Positions 1-9,986 of a stretch of DNA of 64,000 nucleotides are shown piece by piece. Positions within the stretch are counted from its first letter, which is position 1; each line of letters starts with the position of its first letter. The translations under genes were made by a program, and so were the position numbers. The DNA comes from CAWEDP01 sp963807925 (GTDB taxonomy: Bacteria; Acidobacteriota; Vicinamibacteria; Vicinamibacterales; CAVVIG01). A model generated the notes under the pieces. It was given only the letters and a program-made list of their open reading frames with translations, did not search any database and had not been told where the DNA came from. The stretch spans positions 558,001 through 622,000 of the forward strand of contig CAWEDP010000001.1 in NCBI GenBank assembly GCA_963807925.1, read 5' to 3'.

Positions 1-2
1 AT

Positions 3-920
3 CCTGCCGTCACCGTCACGGCGCGCATCAGGGGACGCCTCGGCGCGCTGCCCGCCTGGCTCCGGCCGGACTGGTTCGACAACCTGCGCGTCGATCCCGT
101 CATGGTCGGGCCGACCTTCCCGTTCCCCATGTGTCAGGCGCTCTACCGCTACGACCAGCAATGGATGATTCCGGGCGTCGCCGAGATCGCACGGACGGAG
201 ATGCTGACGCTGCTCAGGACGAACAGCGAGTTCGTCGAAGCGTTCCTCATCGGCCTCAATCACGAGATGGGCCGCGAGCTGCTCTGGCGCGGCTATCCGA
301 CCGACGCGCGCGGCACGTACTTCAAGTCGTTCTGGACCGGAAGCGACGAGCTGACCGAACCGGTGCATCGTTTCCTCGACGTGCCGCTCGGCCAGCACAT
401 ACGGCCGACTCTCGACAACCGGATCGTGATGCTCGTTCGCGGCGAGTTGGTGCATCGCTATCCGGGCGTGATCGGGCACGCCGTGCGACAAGCGGCAACG
501 GACGGAGCCACCGGCCTGCCGCTCTTCGAGGCGGGCGACGGCGCGACGGTGCTGTTCCGGGTGCATCTCCCGCCCAATATCCTGCTCGTCGCGTTCGACC
601 TGCAGCCGGACGCCATCAAGAACGAAGACCCGAACACTCCCTGGTGGTTTCTCCTCGCGGAGAATCCGACCGAGCCTCGCTTCGGACTCGACGACGTCGC
701 GGCGGCGGGCGGCGATGCGCGCGACAACCTGACGTGGGGACAGCTGCTCGCGGGACTTCCGCCCGGCCAGCAGCGATTCCTGCGCGCAGCGACGCCGAAC
801 CTCGTCGTCGATGGGGTGAGATGGGGAAGCGACGCGGCTGCCGTCGCTCATCTGCTGTTCCAGCTGCCTGCGCGCGCGGCCTTTCTCGGCACGCGCATGC
901 TCACGAGCGTCGGGGTCTAG
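3..920 (+). CDS. Uncharacterised protein, 5' end outside window
   Basis: The reading frame is open from the first bases of the window, so the start lies upstream and the first internal Met (102) is not the true start. The visible ~305 residues are soluble, with no signal peptide or membrane segment. A stretch reading GLNHEMGRELLWRGYPTDA (about residues 82-100) is the most distinctive part. I associate it with a widespread uncharacterised family but know no function. The stop is 4 bp before the next start, so this is the first visible gene of a three-gene operon with two other large unknown proteins. Codon usage is strongly GC3-biased, which supports real coding. Confidence 0.85.
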   Translation, partial: PAVTVTARIRGRLGALPAWLRPDWFDNLRVDPVMVGPTFPFPMCQALYRYDQQWMIPGVAEIARTEMLTLLRTNSEFVEAFLIGLNHEMGRELLWRGYPTDARGTYFKSFWTGSDELTEPVHRFLDVPLGQHIRPTLDNRIVMLVRGELVHRYPGVIGHAVRQAATDGATGLPLFEAGDGATVLFRVHLPPNILLVAFDLQPDAIKNEDPNTPWWFLLAENPTEPRFGLDDVAAAGGDARDNLTWGQLLAGLPPGQQRFLRAATPNLVVDGVRWGSDAAAVAHLLFQLPARAAFLGTRMLTSVGV

Positions 921-924
921 CCAC

Positions 925-3900
925 ATGCCGCTCACCCTGCCCGACAATCTCCTGGCTGTACATCAGCAGCTCGCCGACGTCGTCAAGCGGCGCGACGACG
1001 CGATTCAGCAGGCGGCGGCAGTGTTGGCGGATGTCGGCGCCCGGCGGGCGGCGGTCGCCACGCGACGAGCAGTCGGCGACGTCCAGGGTGCCGCCGCCGC
1101 CGCCGCCGCGCTCGAGGCGGCGACCGGTCAGCGGCAGCAGTTGCTGACCACGGTCGCCGATCTGGGCCGCAGCATCGTGAGCCTCGTCGGACAGGTCGCC
1201 GTCGGCAACCTCCAGGCGGAAAGCGACGTGCCGGTTGCGCTCCTTCCCGTGCGGATCGAGACGCGGTCGGCCGCCGGGCGCACCAGGCTTCGCGTGCGCA
1301 TCTACCCGGACGACATTCACGTGGATCAGCACGATCGCGGTCTGAGCGACGATGAGCGTGCGGCCGGACAGGACTACTGGACGGCGGTCTGGCCGGCGGA
1401 CAGCGCCGACGCGTTTCCCGGCCTCGTCGCGCGGGTGGGGGCGCGGCGGGCCTCGTGGGTGGCGACCGCGCTGACGCCGGTGAATCTCGCGGCCCGGCCC
1501 GGCGACGAGCCGCATTTCCCGCCGACCAGTCCGCGCGGCAATCGTCCGCCCGTCGTCCGCACGATGCCGGATCGGTTTCACGTCGTCGCCGAGCAGGGTG
1601 GCATCGTCAGCGAAGCGGTGGGCGCGCCGATCCCCGACGAGCTCGTCGTCGCCATGCCCGCGAGCGACGACTTCTCGCCGATCCCGCTGGACGGCGATCT
1701 TCCTGCGGTGGACGAGCGGATGCGGTGGATGGTCGACTACGACGCCGCCGTCGCGGCCGGAATGGCCGTCACGCTGACGCTCGCCCGGCCGGGCCAGCCT
1801 GTCGATCGGCTCGTCGTCGTCGGACTGCGGTCCACGGTTGCGCCGGACGCGGCCGGCGTCCTGCTCGAGCAGCTCTTCGTGGCGCACCGCTTCAGCGACG
1901 GTGCGGCGTTCGTGCCCCAGGGCACGCCGACCAACAACACCGAATCGGATCGGACCGCGTGGATGCAGTCGGCGGCAGTGCCTCCGCCCGCCCTGACGCC
2001 GCCGGCCGTCGACGCCGCTTCGAATGCGGGGGTGCTGGCGGCGGCTCTGGGCATGGCTTCGTCGGCCGTCGGCGACTGGCCGCATGCGGACGGGATCGAG
2101 CAGCCGCGCGCCCGCGCCATGAACGTCGCGCTGTGGGCGCCGACGTGGGAAACGATGTTCGAGCGGATCCTGTCGGTCAACCCGCAGGGTCGGCTGCTGT
2201 CCGACGCTCAGATCGACGACCTGCGGACGCTCTTCATCGAGCGGGTGCGGGCCCGAGGGCCGGTGCCCGCGCTCCGGCTCGGCAAGCAGCCCTACGGCGT
2301 CCTGCCGACGCTCGCGATTGACGCGGCGGCCTTCCGGCCCGCCGACAACGGTACGGTGGACACCCGCGTAGTGCCGTTCCTTCGCGAGCTGCGCGCCGTC
2401 TGGGACGAGGGCATCCGGAACGTGCCGACCGTCCGCTCCGGCGACATCGACCTGACGCTGCCGGAAATCCTCGGCACGAGCCCGGTCATGCGGGGGGTTC
2501 GCGTCCGCAGCGTCGCGACGCGGAACGCTCCGTATCAGGGGCCGATTCAGGCCGTGCTCGATCCCGAGAACGATCGGGCCCAACAGGACGTCGCGGCCAT
2601 CGCCTGGCGGCTCGTCCAGGTCGATCCGACGACGGTCAACGACAGCGGACTGCTCGGGAGCGCGACCCGCGCGCTGGCGCTGCCGCTCGCGCACGACACG
2701 GATCCGGCATTCATCGGCGCGCTGTTGAACGATCCGGATGCGGCGCCGGCGCCTCAAAGCGTGCTGCAGGCGCTTCTCGGATTGGCTGCCGGGACGGAGC
2801 TGGCTCGTCGCGATCGTATTGCCACGCCCGCCGACCTCGACCGTCTGCGCGCGTTGGCCGTCGAGCAGGTGGGCAACGACGCCGACGCTCGACTGCTGAG
2901 CGATGCCTTCGCCGAGGTCGAGCAGGGCGCCGCCGCACCGCAGTTCGTCGATCGGGCCGCGAGCCTCGTCCGGACGCGTGTGGGACTCTACGACACCGGG
3001 CAGCTGTCGGCGCGCCAGCCGCTCGCCGGCCTATCGCATGGAAGCGCGTTTTCCGCGCTGACCGCCGGCGGGCAGCAGTTGGCCGCCGTTCAGGCCGATC
3101 GCGCGGCCCTGCAGCTGGCGGGCTCGTTCTTCGCGGCAGCACGCCGCGAAGCCGAATTTCGCGCGGCGCTCCAGGTGCTGCAGGCCGTGCCCTCGGTCGA
3201 TGAACGTGCCCTCCTGCTCGGCGAAACCCTCGATCTGGCGTCGCATCGACTCGACGCCTGGATTACGGCCATCGCCACGAACCGGCTCGCGCACCTGCGC
3301 CAGCAGCGGGCCGGCGTGGTGCTCGGCGCGTTCGGCTGGGTGGAGAACATCGACCTGACCGATCCGGTCCCGACGCAGATCGCGGGGGTTGCCGGCCCCG
3401 TGTTCGCGAGCCCGGATGACGGCGGGTACATCCACGCGCCGGGCCTGAACCACGCGGCGACCGCCGCCGTGCTCCGGAGCGGACGGCTCTCGCATCATCG
3501 AGGTGACGCGAACGACACCGCGCTCGACATCGACCTTTCGAGCCGGCGCGTGCGAACGGCGCTCTCGATCATCGACGGCGTGCGCCAGGGGCAGCCTCTC
3601 GGCGCGCTGCTCGGCTACCGTCTCGAACGCGCCCTGCACGACCGCTCCGGCAATCTCCTCGAGCTCGATCGGTTCATTTACGTGCTGCGCGGCCTGGCGC
3701 CGCTTGCCGCCGGCAAGCTCACCGATCCCGGGGCGGCCCAGGAATCACAGGCCGCTTCGAACGTCGTCGACGGCGTCGCCCTCCGCGAGCTGCCGTGGGC
3801 GACGGTCCAGGCCGCCCTGGTGGCCGGGCCCTCCGACAAGACCTACATCGCCAACTGGCTTCCACCGACGGCCGACGAGAGCGCGGCCGTCCAGCAGGCG

Positions 3901-5598
3901 ATCGCCGAGATGGACGAGCTCTACGACGCGCTCGCTGACGTGACGCTCGCCGAGGGCGTCCACCAGCTCGTCGCCGGCAACACGGCGCGGGCGGCTGCGG
4001 CGCTGGACGCCATCGGGGGCGGCGAATCGATTCCGCCGGTTCCGCAGATCGTGCAGACGCCGCGTTCGGGCACGAGCCTCACGCATCGCATCGCGATCGT
4101 CATCGCCGATCCGCCCGCGCTTGGCGACGGGTGGAACCGGAACGCGCCGCGCGCGATCGCCGAGCCCCGGCTCGAATCGTGGGCCGAAGCTCAGTTTGGC
4201 GCCGCGACGGCCATGGCCCTCACGGCGGCCGGTGACGCCGTGGCGGCGCACACGCTCGACGAGCTCGGTCTCTGCGCGCTCGATTTGCTCTACGAGGCCG
4301 ACGGCGACGACGTGGCATCGACGTCGCTCGGCTGGCGGCTTCGGCGCGCGTTGGCGGACGTGAGCGGCGATCTCGCGACTCGTCTGGAGCCGTTCGCCCC
4401 GACCTGGGAGCTGGCGCGTTCGCTGCGGCGCCTGGTGGCCAACGCCCGCGCGGTGCTGCCGGTGCGCCGCGAGGAGGACGGCGTCGTCACCTGGTCGGTC
4501 CCCGCGCTGTTGGGCCGCGAGCTGGCCGCGACGTTCGAGCCGCCGGGCGATCCGACATTCAGCCGACGCGCCATCCAGACGCAGGCGGCGCTCGAGGCGG
4601 CGGCCCAGCCAATCGATCTCTCGAACGACGTTGCAGTGCGCGCCGCGCTTGACACGCTCGTGACGTTCGGCACGCGTGTACCGCCGCAGGCCGACCTCCT
4701 GACCGCCGGCCAGCTCGCGCCGTTCGTCGATCGCCTGATGGTCGATGCGCGCCGGCGCGCCGCCGCCGCCAAGGCGGCCATCGCCGCCGCCGGCGACGAT
4801 CATCCCGAGCAGCTCGTCGAGGTGTTTCGAACGATGTTCGGCGACGGCTTCCTCGCGCTGCCCTGCATCGCGTCGCCGTCGGCCGACGACGCGCTCGTGG
4901 CCGCCCTCGGCCCCGCCGGAGTGCAGCCGGCCGACGGTCGCGAAATCCGTCCGTGGCTCGCGCGCGCGGCGGCCGTGCGGACAGGCACGGGGCGATACGC
5001 CGAGACGCTGTTGTACCGAGAGGCGCTCAGAGGCCGTGTGCCGCTGAGGGTGGCGCAGGCGCCGGTCCCGGCGCGCTCGGGCATCTCGACCTGGATTGGC
5101 GTCCCGTTCGCACCCGGCGAAGTGCTCCCGCGCGAACCGATGACCGCCATCGTCGTCGAAACGGCGAACGGCCATGCGCTCACTGGACGGGAGCCGCTCG
5201 CGGCGTTCATCGTGGACGAGTGGAGCGACGTCGTGCCGCGGCGGATTCTGGGCCGGGATCCGGTGGACGGGAACGACCGGCCCATCAAGACGACGGCCAC
5301 GACCGGCATCGCGGTCAACGCCAACGGGCCCAACTCGCGGCCGCCGCAGGCGATCCTGCTGGCCATCAGCGCGGACGGGGCGCTCTGGACCAGGGACTCG
5401 CTGCTGCACGTCGTCCGCGACGCCATGGACCTGGCCCGCGACCGCGCCGTCACGCTGGAACGGGTGCCATGGGCCGGCCGCATCCTTCCGGCGATCTACT
5501 GTCGCGACTGGTCGCTTCAGGGCGAACCGGTGCTCAATTTCAAGTTGCTTGCGACCGAGTACGTCCAGTCGGCGATCTTGAAGTATGTAAAGGACTGA
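925..5598 (+). CDS. Very large uncharacterised protein (1557 aa)
   Basis: This is a single uninterrupted 1557-codon frame, starting 4 bp after the upstream stop and ending 7 bp before the next start, so translation is probably coupled. The N-terminal ~100 residues are Ala/Gln-rich and look like a coiled coil (DDAIQQAAAVLADVGARR). The rest is a mixed alpha/beta soluble protein with no transmembrane helix, signal peptide or nucleotide-binding motif that I can identify. The C-terminus (residues ~1480-1557) is the most ordered-looking part. I do not recognise the family. Length and operon context would suit a structural or scaffold component of a multi-protein assembly, but that is inference only. 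Confidence 0.85.
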   Translation: MPLTLPDNLLAVHQQLADVVKRRDDAIQQAAAVLADVGARRAAVATRRAVGDVQGAAAAAAALEAATGQRQQLLTTVADLGRSIVSLVGQVAVGNLQAESDVPVALLPVRIETRSAAGRTRLRVRIYPDDIHVDQHDRGLSDDERAAGQDYWTAVWPADSADAFPGLVARVGARRASWVATALTPVNLAARPGDEPHFPPTSPRGNRPPVVRTMPDRFHVVAEQGGIVSEAVGAPIPDELVVAMPASDDFSPIPLDGDLPAVDERMRWMVDYDAAVAAGMAVTLTLARPGQPVDRLVVVGLRSTVAPDAAGVLLEQLFVAHRFSDGAAFVPQGTPTNNTESDRTAWMQSAAVPPPALTPPAVDAASNAGVLAAALGMASSAVGDWPHADGIEQPRARAMNVALWAPTWETMFERILSVNPQGRLLSDAQIDDLRTLFIERVRARGPVPALRLGKQPYGVLPTLAIDAAAFRPADNGTVDTRVVPFLRELRAVWDEGIRNVPTVRSGDIDLTLPEILGTSPVMRGVRVRSVATRNAPYQGPIQAVLDPENDRAQQDVAAIAWRLVQVDPTTVNDSGLLGSATRALALPLAHDTDPAFIGALLNDPDAAPAPQSVLQALLGLAAGTELARRDRIATPADLDRLRALAVEQVGNDADARLLSDAFAEVEQGAAAPQFVDRAASLVRTRVGLYDTGQLSARQPLAGLSHGSAFSALTAGGQQLAAVQADRAALQLAGSFFAAARREAEFRAALQVLQAVPSVDERALLLGETLDLASHRLDAWITAIATNRLAHLRQQRAGVVLGAFGWVENIDLTDPVPTQIAGVAGPVFASPDDGGYIHAPGLNHAATAAVLRSGRLSHHRGDANDTALDIDLSSRRVRTALSIIDGVRQGQPLGALLGYRLERALHDRSGNLLELDRFIYVLRGLAPLAAGKLTDPGAAQESQAASNVVDGVALRELPWATVQAALVAGPSDKTYIANWLPPTADESAAVQQAIAEMDELYDALADVTLAEGVHQLVAGNTARAAAALDAIGGGESIPPVPQIVQTPRSGTSLTHRIAIVIADPPALGDGWNRNAPRAIAEPRLESWAEAQFGAATAMALTAAGDAVAAHTLDELGLCALDLLYEADGDDVASTSLGWRLRRALADVSGDLATRLEPFAPTWELARSLRRLVANARAVLPVRREEDGVVTWSVPALLGRELAATFEPPGDPTFSRRAIQTQAALEAAAQPIDLSNDVAVRAALDTLVTFGTRVPPQADLLTAGQLAPFVDRLMVDARRRAAAAKAAIAAAGDDHPEQLVEVFRTMFGDGFLALPCIASPSADDALVAALGPAGVQPADGREIRPWLARAAAVRTGTGRYAETLLYREALRGRVPLRVAQAPVPARSGISTWIGVPFAPGEVLPREPMTAIVVETANGHALTGREPLAAFIVDEWSDVVPRRILGRDPVDGNDRPIKTTATTGIAVNANGPNSRPPQAILLAISADGALWTRDSLLHVVRDAMDLARDRAVTLERVPWAGRILPAIYCRDWSLQGEPVLNFKLLATEYVQSAILKYVKD

Positions 5599-5605
5599 CC
5601 GCGCG

Positions 5606-7423
5606 ATGCTGCTCAAAGACGTCGTCTCTGCCCAGGCGTTCCCCGAGGTCGAATTCGCGTTGAAGGAGCCGCCGAGCTGGACGCGGCTCGAGCCGCAGTC
5701 GGTCACCGGCGATCCGGCTCCGGGCCTCGAGGCGCGCGTCCACGATCCTCTGTGGTTGTTGGTGCGCCAGTGGCAGCTCGGTGAGTTCGCCGGCGAGGAC
5801 GCCGGACGACCGGTCAGCGTTCACATCGCCTCGACGACGAGTCTCGTTTCGCGCTGGCAGGCTGGTGCATGGGACGATCCGAACCGGCCGCCCGCGCCTT
5901 CACACGACTTCGTCGTGCGCGAGGCTCGCGTGGGCGCTGCCGGCGGCGAGGTCGTCACGCGTTCGGGCGAGCTGCTCGAGGCGCTCGTCGAGCGTGAGAC
6001 GGCCCAGGCGGCCGGACCCGGACTGCGCGCACGGGCCGAGGCAGGCGCCGTGTTTCTTGCGGCGCTCGACGACGGCGGGCTGTCGGTGCTCAAGGCAGCG
6101 GTCGTCGCCGAATGCCCGCTGGACGGCAACCCTTCGGAGCCGAACGATGCCTCGTTCGCGCGCCTCATGCTGGTGCTGGGCGGGCGAATGCCTGACGGCG
6201 AGCGTCTCTGCACGGCGTTCGAGGCCGCGGCCGGGCTGCCGCCGTGGCTGACGCCCGCCGACGCGGCAGGCCGGGACGCGCTTCTGGAGATCGTGAGTGG
6301 CTGGACCGCCTGGTACCGCGCCGAAGTCTCGCCGGGGACGGCGGCCGGAGCCGATTCGTGGATCGACGGGCGTCTCGAGTATCGCTTCAGCGTCGCCTCG
6401 CGCACCGCAGGCGGCGAAGTGGTCCTGCGCGCGCCCGAATGCCGCGGGGGCGCGCTCGATTGGTACTCGTTCGACGTCGAGGCCGGCCGGAATGCCACGC
6501 TCGGCGTACCCGATGACGTCGTGCCGGCGGTTCAGGAACAGGTGCTGCTGGCGACGCCGCTCCGCTTTCCGGGAATGCCTGCGGATCGGCTGTGGGAGTT
6601 CGAGGACGCGCAGGTGAGCCTCGGGGTCCTCGAGGCCGAGCCGCACGACCTGGCGCGTCTGCTCCTCGTCGAGTTCGCGATGACCTACGGCAGCGACTGG
6701 CTCGTGCTGCCGCTCGACGTGCCGTACGGCTCGCTGACGGCCATCAAGCGCGTGACCTCCCTGAACACGTTCGGCGAGCGGTTCCTGGTGCAGCCGACGG
6801 CGCTCGCCCGCCCGGTCGATTCCTGGCGCATGTTCGTCATCAGCGGCGACGGCGACGCCGCGCTGGACATGCTGTTCGTGCCACCGGCCGCAGTGCAGAT
6901 CGCGGAGGGTCGGGCGCTCGAGGACGTGCTCTTCCTGCGCGACGAGATGGCGAATCTCGTGTGGGGCATCGAGCGTGTCGTCTCGGGGCCGAGCGGCGAT
7001 CCACGCCTGCGCCGCGACGAGCGGCGCAGCGACGTCGGCCGCCCCGGTGCGCCGCCCGTGCCAACCGCCGAGCTCGATTACGTGCTCGAAACCGCCGTTC
7101 CGCCGCAGTGGATCCCGTACATTCCAAGGACCGACGGGTACCGTTCGATCGAGCTGGTGCGCGGTGCGCTTCTCCAGTTCTCGGATGCTGCTGGGGCGCC
7201 TGTGCGACCCGTTGGACGGCTCCTCAACGAGCCGTCGACCGCTCGACTGCTGGACGCCGAAGTCCCGCGCGAGGGTGTGCACGTCGCGCGCGTGCCGGTG
7301 GTGGCGCGCCGCGCCGACGGATCGTACGTGCGGTGGATCGCCCGACGCGTCGGGGTCGGGCGCGGCGAAGGCTCGAGCGGCCTCGCTTTCGACAGCGCGG
7401 TGCCACGGAAGCCGCCGCTGTAG
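5606..7423 (+). CDS. Uncharacterised protein, third gene of operon
   Basis: This 605-aa protein starts 7 bp after the 1557-aa gene, with AAGGACTGA upstream as a plausible ribosome site. It begins with an acidic/hydrophobic segment followed by PLWLLVRQWQLGEFAGED (about residues 48-65). No membrane segment, signal peptide or catalytic motif is evident. A short Asp/Arg-rich linker (about residues 463-485) separates two likely domains. I do not recognise it. The constant order and tight spacing with the two upstream genes argue that the three proteins act together. Confidence 0.85.
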   Translation: MLLKDVVSAQAFPEVEFALKEPPSWTRLEPQSVTGDPAPGLEARVHDPLWLLVRQWQLGEFAGEDAGRPVSVHIASTTSLVSRWQAGAWDDPNRPPAPSHDFVVREARVGAAGGEVVTRSGELLEALVERETAQAAGPGLRARAEAGAVFLAALDDGGLSVLKAAVVAECPLDGNPSEPNDASFARLMLVLGGRMPDGERLCTAFEAAAGLPPWLTPADAAGRDALLEIVSGWTAWYRAEVSPGTAAGADSWIDGRLEYRFSVASRTAGGEVVLRAPECRGGALDWYSFDVEAGRNATLGVPDDVVPAVQEQVLLATPLRFPGMPADRLWEFEDAQVSLGVLEAEPHDLARLLLVEFAMTYGSDWLVLPLDVPYGSLTAIKRVTSLNTFGERFLVQPTALARPVDSWRMFVISGDGDAALDMLFVPPAAVQIAEGRALEDVLFLRDEMANLVWGIERVVSGPSGDPRLRRDERRSDVGRPGAPPVPTAELDYVLETAVPPQWIPYIPRTDGYRSIELVRGALLQFSDAAGAPVRPVGRLLNEPSTARLLDAEVPREGVHVARVPVVARRADGSYVRWIARRVGVGRGEGSSGLAFDSAVPRKPPL

Positions 7424-7592
7424 GGGGGCCCACGCATTGCCCGCTTTCGCCGGGCCGTGGTGAAAAGTCCCCACGCGCCACGTACGCCGATCGCCATTTT
7501 CCTGGCAGAAGGACCAGGCGTGTCTCGGCACGCCCCTTGCCCTTCGATGTTCCGTGCATCTGGGTCATGACGAAGTCAGTCTCTGGGAAGCG

Positions 7593-7754
7593 ATGCCTCT
7601 GCAGTGCGTGCTGATGCCACTTTCGAACGACCGCTTCGCAGTTGAGGTTCGTCGCGACCTCGTCCCCATCTATTCGCAGGTCTGTCCCACGAGAGGAGAC
7701 GCCAGCGGCATCGCCCGGGCGCTGTGGCACCTCTACGTCGAAGAGAAGCGCTAG
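7593..7754 (+). CDS. Possible small protein (53 aa)
   Basis: This short frame lies 170 bp after the preceding operon. It can be extended to a GTG at 7554, but the ATG at 7593 gives a more protein-like N-terminus (MPLQCVLMPL). The product looks soluble and ends in a helix with RALWHLYVEEKR. Its amino-acid composition is balanced rather than the Arg/Ala bias of shadow frames in this DNA. No good ribosome site is visible, so it may be spurious. Confidence 0.3.
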   Translation: MPLQCVLMPLSNDRFAVEVRRDLVPIYSQVCPTRGDASGIARALWHLYVEEKR

Positions 7755-7832
7755 CCCTTCTTCCAGGTGCCTCGGCTGCGTGACTAGCGCTCGCGTCTCA
7801 GGACCGGCACCATCCGTCAGGTCGCGCGCCGC

Positions 7833-8729
7833 TCAGGCCGGCGGTGCGGGAACGGCTCCAATCTGCACGAGCGCGCCAAGCACGTCCATCTGAACCCAGT
7901 TCTCGATGAAGCGGCCGTTTTGCGCTTTCCAGATGTCGATGTACCCGATGTCGACCGGCTTGCCGGTGGGCGGGACGTTCATGAACGGTCCTTCTTGCGT
8001 CCCCGTGACGTGGCCTCGGCTCGCTACCTTGTCGTCCTCGCCGAGCATGTCGTCGACGCTGACGCGCATGTCCGGAAAGGCCAGAAAGAACACGTCGAGG
8101 ATCTGGCTGAAGCCCGGCGGCCCCGGAACCGACATCGGCAGCGAGTAGTTCACGAACGCAGGATCGAGCAACTGGTCGAGGACGGCGCGGTTCCGGGCGT
8201 TGATACCCTGGTCGAACACCTGCTGCAACGCCTGCTTCACCTGCCCGGGTCCCATGACCACGTCACCCGGCCGGCGCTGCACCTGGGGCCGTGGCGGCGC
8301 GGGCGGACCAGGCGGCGCCGGAATCGCGCCCATTTGCGCGAGCAGCGCGACCGCATCGACCTGTCCCCAGTGCTCCACCAGTTTGCCGTCGTCGAGCCGG
8401 TGAATGGCGATGCCGCTCATCGTGACCATCTTGTTCGTCGGCGGGATGTTCAGGAACTGGCCGACGTGTGTTCCCGACCCGGTGATTCGAGTGGCGACCT
8501 TGTCGCCTTCCGAGACCTGGTCTTCGACCACGTGCTTGAATTCCGAGAAGATGTCGAGGCCGATGTTGAACGTCTCCTTGAGGCCGGCCATGCCCGGGGT
8601 CTTGGAAGCAAACGGCGGCGGATTGTGGTCGTTGTAGCTCGAGCCGATGTAGGCATCGAGGATGGAGGCACGTCCCGAGTCGATGTCGCGCTGATAGTTC
8701 TGAATCACGGTTTTGTTGTCAGCAGTCAT
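7833..8729 (-). CDS. Tandem SnoaL-like (ester cyclase) protein
   Basis: The 298-aa protein consists of two repeats of a SnoaL-like polyketide-cyclase fold (NTF2 superfamily) joined by a Pro-rich linker at about residues 142-155. Each repeat carries the pattern GDKVATR or DDKVASR, then G(T)HxGxFxNxPPTxK, and ends in a WGQVD or WVQMD strand. The start at 8729 is chosen because GGAGG lies 7 bp upstream; the longer frame to 8801 adds non-conserved residues. Such proteins bind small hydrophobic ligands, and some catalyse ring closure or hydrolysis. Substrate is unknown. It stands alone and is convergent with the upstream operon. Confidence 0.85.
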   Translation of the reverse strand: MTADNKTVIQNYQRDIDSGRASILDAYIGSSYNDHNPPPFASKTPGMAGLKETFNIGLDIFSEFKHVVEDQVSEGDKVATRITGSGTHVGQFLNIPPTNKMVTMSGIAIHRLDDGKLVEHWGQVDAVALLAQMGAIPAPPGPPAPPRPQVQRRPGDVVMGPGQVKQALQQVFDQGINARNRAVLDQLLDPAFVNYSLPMSVPGPPGFSQILDVFFLAFPDMRVSVDDMLGEDDKVASRGHVTGTQEGPFMNVPPTGKPVDIGYIDIWKAQNGRFIENWVQMDVLGALVQIGAVPAPPA

Positions 8730-8790
8730 GTCGCCTCCAGGCGCCGCGAGCTCAGGCGCGCGTTCGAGCGGGCAAGGTTCGGGGATCGTA

Positions 8791-9282
8791 TCACCGGCCA
8801 CCGCCTCGTTCGAAACTCATCGGCCGGCGCGCTGTCGAGAATGAGGGAGCCTGGCGGTGCTTCTGGTGTGGGCCGTCTTCAGACGCTACCGCTGAAACGC
8901 GCGGGACACCTTCACGAACAACTGCCGATCCCGGCTCGATTCTCATCGCCGCCTGCTGCGCGTTGACCGCTAGCAATTCGGCGTGCAAGGCATCGAGTAA
9001 CAACTGCAGCGTCGTCAATCGCTGCTGGCCATCTATGATGGTGCGCTCCTGCATTTGGCCGGTCTGCTTCTGCACCTGCTGCAGCACGACAGCCCCCAGG
9101 AAATGAGGGTGGTGCCTGTCGGTGGGCCTGTTCAGCACACGCTCCGCCACGCGGACGGCGTCATTCCAGAGCGGCTCCCACTGGTTCTCCTCATTCCAGA
9201 CATAGGGGCGCTGGAACAGCGGGACCACGAGCCGCTGCGGCTGCATGAACACCATCTGGGGGGTGCGGACTTGCGTCTCCAC
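8791..9282 (-). pseudogene. Truncated DUF262 / GmrSD-type N-terminal fragment
   Basis: It starts at GTG 9282 with AGGAG upstream. The first ~115 residues carry hallmark DUF262 motifs: PLFQRPYVW (about 21-29) and TIIDGQQRLTTLQLL (about 81-95). The family is ParB-fold nucleotide-dependent nucleases such as the GmrSD type IV restriction enzymes, which are usually 550-700 aa. Here homology stops near 8935 and the frame runs on through ~45 unrelated residues into the SnoaL promoter region. The HNH-bearing C-terminal half is absent, so the gene is a remnant. It marks the left edge of the defence island. Confidence 0.75.
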
Positions 9283-9986
9283 TCCTGATATCTCCTGTCG
9301 TCTAGCGATTTACGCTGCGAGAATAGCCTATCAGCGGGCGCGAAAACAGCAACCAGTTTTGCGACTGTGGCCGCGATTCCGGCAGAAACGAAAGCATCAT
9401 CCGCGCGATCCGTTATGGTCCCGGATTCTGGAATGTCTTCTTGCGCGCGCGACCTGCTTCGCGTCGTGCGACCTCGGCAGCAAGTCCTGATAGCCTGTCG
9501 GATAGGGTGCTAGCCCAGAATGTCGCGGCGTCAGGGCTGGGGCCTCGGCCGGACGCGGAGCCGTTGCTGAATTTCTTCATAAATCGGGATGGCACCGTCC
9601 GCTTCGATCGTCAGCGCGATTGCATAGCGGGTGGGCTGTTCAATTGTTCCCGAGTCGTCCTTGCACCAGACATTGACGGCAAGATGACCGTTATCGACGA
9701 ACGGAATAGCGCGCTTGCCGTCATATCTTTCGTGAAAGATCGTCCCCTTTCGAACAGACGGATCTGCCGGCTGGCCTGATGTTCTGGTCACGCCGAAAGC
9801 CAGCTGTGGTTCATGTGGCGACGCCTCAAGCTTCACGCAGCGATAGCCCTGATATCCCGGCCGAATTGGTGTGAACCATGCCAACGTTATGGTCAGGGCG
9901 CGGGGTTCGGTGACACGTTCAAGCGAGCCAGGCAACGGAATCCGATACGCATGCGCCTGACCAGACGCCAGAGTGCCAAAGCCTAG

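Noticed and set aside
901..2757. 618-codon minus-strand frame antisense to the 1557-aa gene
   Set aside because: Arg/Gly/Asp-rich shadow of GC3-biased codons; no ribosome site or domain.
3745..5706. 653-codon minus-strand frame antisense to the 1557-aa gene
   Set aside because: Same shadow pattern; the plus-strand gene has far better coding character.
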